Below, in pieces: positions 63,143 to 64,000 of a stretch of 64,000 bases of DNA; the first letter of the stretch is position 1, and every line of letters starts with the position of its first letter. Below the pieces are notes generated by a model. The model saw only the letters and a list, made by a program, of their open reading frames with translations. It did not search any database and was not told where the DNA came from. The position numbers and the translations under genes were made by a program. Source of the DNA: Allonocardiopsis opalescens (lineage in GTDB: Bacteria; Actinomycetota; Actinomycetes; Streptosporangiales; Streptosporangiaceae); the NCBI RefSeq assembly GCF_003002095.1, contig NZ_PVZC01000002.1, positions 248,001 through 312,000 on the forward strand, given 5' to 3'.

Positions 63143-63182
63143 CGACAGCGGGAACGGCGACAGCCGGGCGGGCCCCGGCTAG
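62817..63182 (+). CDS. CdiI-like small protein, copy 2 (putative immunity)
   Basis: A 121-residue paralogue of the protein at 62333 (GPFWRKNKDASFAVLLSV, YYHPET, KFLDQLRAAIADPSQIPGDA, same C-terminal DEAFLARVWHDIYP). The first two thirds have diverged, while a 77-bp block in the 3' part is identical save one base, pointing to duplication or gene conversion. It lacks its own upstream partner gene. The ATG at 62817 is preferred to GTG 62811 because of spacing from AAAGGG. Confidence 0.65.
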   Translation: MAGPFWRKNKDASFAVLLSVVESYYHPETPPDGGAKLHRLVHRVGHEHVSSQVHDIPKFLDQLRAAIADPSQIPGDALDDAADFEDGSDEAFLARVWHDIYPGRPLPTADSGNGDSRAGPG

Positions 63183-63245
63183 GCTGGGAGCACCCAGCCG
63201 GGCGGTGCGGCGGTGTGTCCGCCGCGGAAGCGGAAGGCGGCAGCC

Positions 63246-63404
63246 GTGTTCGAGGGATTCGTCGTACTGGCCCTGGTCGCGATTCTGTTCGCCTGGGGGC
63301 TGACGCGGCTGCGCCGGCGGATTCCGCTGCCTTTCACGCTGGCCGGAGCGGTGGTGGTGTTCATCCTCGCCACGCTGATGCTGTACGCGGTGCAGACCAC
63401 CTAG
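63246..63404 (+). CDS. Small two-helix membrane protein
   Basis: A 52-residue protein, mostly hydrophobic: FEGFVVLALVAILFAWGL and PFTLAGAVVVFILATLMLYA separated by a basic turn RLRRRI. It would form a membrane hairpin. GTG 63246 follows GGAAGG by 8 bases; an in-frame ATG at 63213 would add 11 residues. It lies 17 bases upstream of the VOC gene. Function unknown. Confidence 0.65.
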   Translation: MFEGFVVLALVAILFAWGLTRLRRRIPLPFTLAGAVVVFILATLMLYAVQTT

Positions 63405-63421
63405 CGGAGGGGCTCGGAGGC

Positions 63422-63826
63422 ATGGTGTCGGTGGTGCAGAACGTGGCGATCGACTGTGCGGACGCCTACGGGCTGGCGCTGTTCTGGAGCAGGGTGACCG
63501 GCCGTTCGATGCATCCGGAGGACCGGCCGGGCGACGACGAGACCCAGGTGCTGCTGGCGGAGGGCCCGGTGCTGCACTTCAACCAGGTGCCCGAAGCCAA
63601 GAAGGACAAGAACCGGATCCACCTGTGCCTGCGTCCCGAGACCTCACGCGAGCAGGAGGTGGAGCGGCTGCTCGGCCTCGGTGCCGCCTTCGTCGCCGAC
63701 CACCGCGAGCCCGACGGCACCGGCTGGGTGGTCCTCGCCGACCCGGAGGGCAACGAGTTCTGCGTGCTGCGCAGCGCGTCCGACCGCGCCGCGGCGGGTC
63801 CTGAGGCGCACGCGCCCACCGCATGA
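63422..63826 (+). CDS. VOC/glyoxalase-fold protein
   Basis: A 134-residue protein of the glyoxalase/bleomycin-resistance superfamily: VAIDCADAYGLALFWSRVTG in the first module, LHFNQVPEAKKDKNRIHLCLRP in the middle, and WVVLADPEGNEFCVLRS at the end. This subgroup (Glyoxalase_6) is abundant in actinomycetes. The start is uncertain: ATG 63422 lies 1 base after GGAGG, so GTG 63425 or 63431 may be used. Substrate unknown. Confidence 0.85.
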   Translation: MVSVVQNVAIDCADAYGLALFWSRVTGRSMHPEDRPGDDETQVLLAEGPVLHFNQVPEAKKDKNRIHLCLRPETSREQEVERLLGLGAAFVADHREPDGTGWVVLADPEGNEFCVLRSASDRAAAGPEAHAPTA

Positions 63827-63848
63827 GGCGGTGCGGCCGAGCCGGCGG

Positions 63849-64000
63849 CTAGGCCCGCCACGCCTCCGCGGGTTCGTGGACGGTGTCGGGCTCGACGGTC
63901 TCGCCGCGCTCGGCGGCGCTGGTGGTGGGGATCTCGAACCACACGGCCTTGCCGTCGCGGGTGGGGCGGGAGCCCCAGCGGGAGGCCAGCTGGTCGACCA
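63849..64000 (-). CDS. ATP-binding protein, C-terminal end (partial)
   Basis: The gene runs off the window. The visible 50 residues (VDQLASRWGSRPTRDGKAVW, then FEIPTTSAAERG to the TAG at 63849) match the end of actinobacterial RsbW-like HATPase_c proteins, in which a LVDxLAxRWG..GKxVWFE block closes the GHKL fold. Such proteins are anti-sigma kinases or members of conservon-like regulatory sets. Confidence 0.7.
   Translation of the reverse strand, partial: VDQLASRWGSRPTRDGKAVWFEIPTTSAAERGETVEPDTVHEPAEAWRA

Noticed and set aside
1-64000. CRISPR arrays, tRNA/rRNA genes, insertion sequences, prophage
   Set aside because: No regular short repeats, tRNA-like cloverleaf, transposase motif or phage structural gene was seen on reading through the window. 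This was by eye, so a tRNA scan would be the proper check.

Overview
The window looks like chromosomal DNA of a very GC-rich actinomycete (Streptomyces/Nocardiopsis-like). Third codon positions are almost always G or C and GTG/TTG starts are frequent. The gene families are typical of the group: LacI, ROK, SorC, TetR and ArsR regulators, an F420-type luciferase-like oxidoreductase, a HelD/HelR-type RNA polymerase helicase, and serine/proline-linker lipoproteins. No rRNA, tRNA, CRISPR array, transposase or phage gene was seen. Two stretches look accessory: about 45.5-48.6 kb and 61.1-63.2 kb.

Layout. 0-8.5 kb: ispH, a two-component system beside a MacB-like ABC exporter, a HelD/HelR-like helicase and a HEAT-like protein. 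8.7-18.7 kb: an SDR, rbsK, a secreted serine hydrolase behind a palindrome-rich divergent promoter region, an amino-acid permease, two unknown proteins, an LLM oxidoreductase and an NmrA-like protein. 18.8-25 kb: transketolase, then a ROK regulator with a three-gene ascorbate-type PTS. 25-30.1 kb: a methyltransferase, an orphan radical SAM/isoaspartyl-methyltransferase-like pair, and a second two-component system. 30.6-41.4 kb: one long sugar or polyol operon (binding lipoprotein, Zn dehydrogenase, FGGY kinase, SorC regulator, RbsA/RbsC-like transporter, DERA aldolase, aldehyde dehydrogenase and a truncated aldehyde-dehydrogenase pseudoenzyme) whose genes overlap by 4-8 bases. 41.5-45.4 kb: ArsR/SRPBCC, TetR/VOC with clear operators, and a secreted alpha/beta hydrolase. 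45.5-48.6 kb: a calpain-like protease, two copies of a 92-residue partner gene and a dead protease fragment, then a lipoprotein and a broken gene. 48.7-61 kb: a serine hydrolase, exonuclease III, two isochorismatase-fold proteins without catalytic residues, an acyl-CoA dehydrogenase, a type IVb-pilin/calpain fusion with its lipoprotein partner, LacI, thiolase and an MFS pump with a winged-helix tail. 61-64 kb: an unknown protein with two tandem immunity-like paralogues, small proteins, and the end of an ATP-binding protein.

The most interesting signal is a recurring architecture. Two unrelated calpain-type (C2) cysteine proteases, at 45.6 and 56.2 kb, are each followed by a small protein with the same apparent beta-rich pattern. 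One partner is cytosolic and duplicated together with a fragment of the protease gene; the other is a lipoprotein paired with a protease that carries a prepilin N-terminus. This looks like a protease/inhibitor or toxin/immunity family. The 61-63 kb locus has similar logic with different proteins. A 125-bp repeat holding two TCCACA boxes at fixed spacing lies upstream of both the ROK gene and the 61-kb locus.
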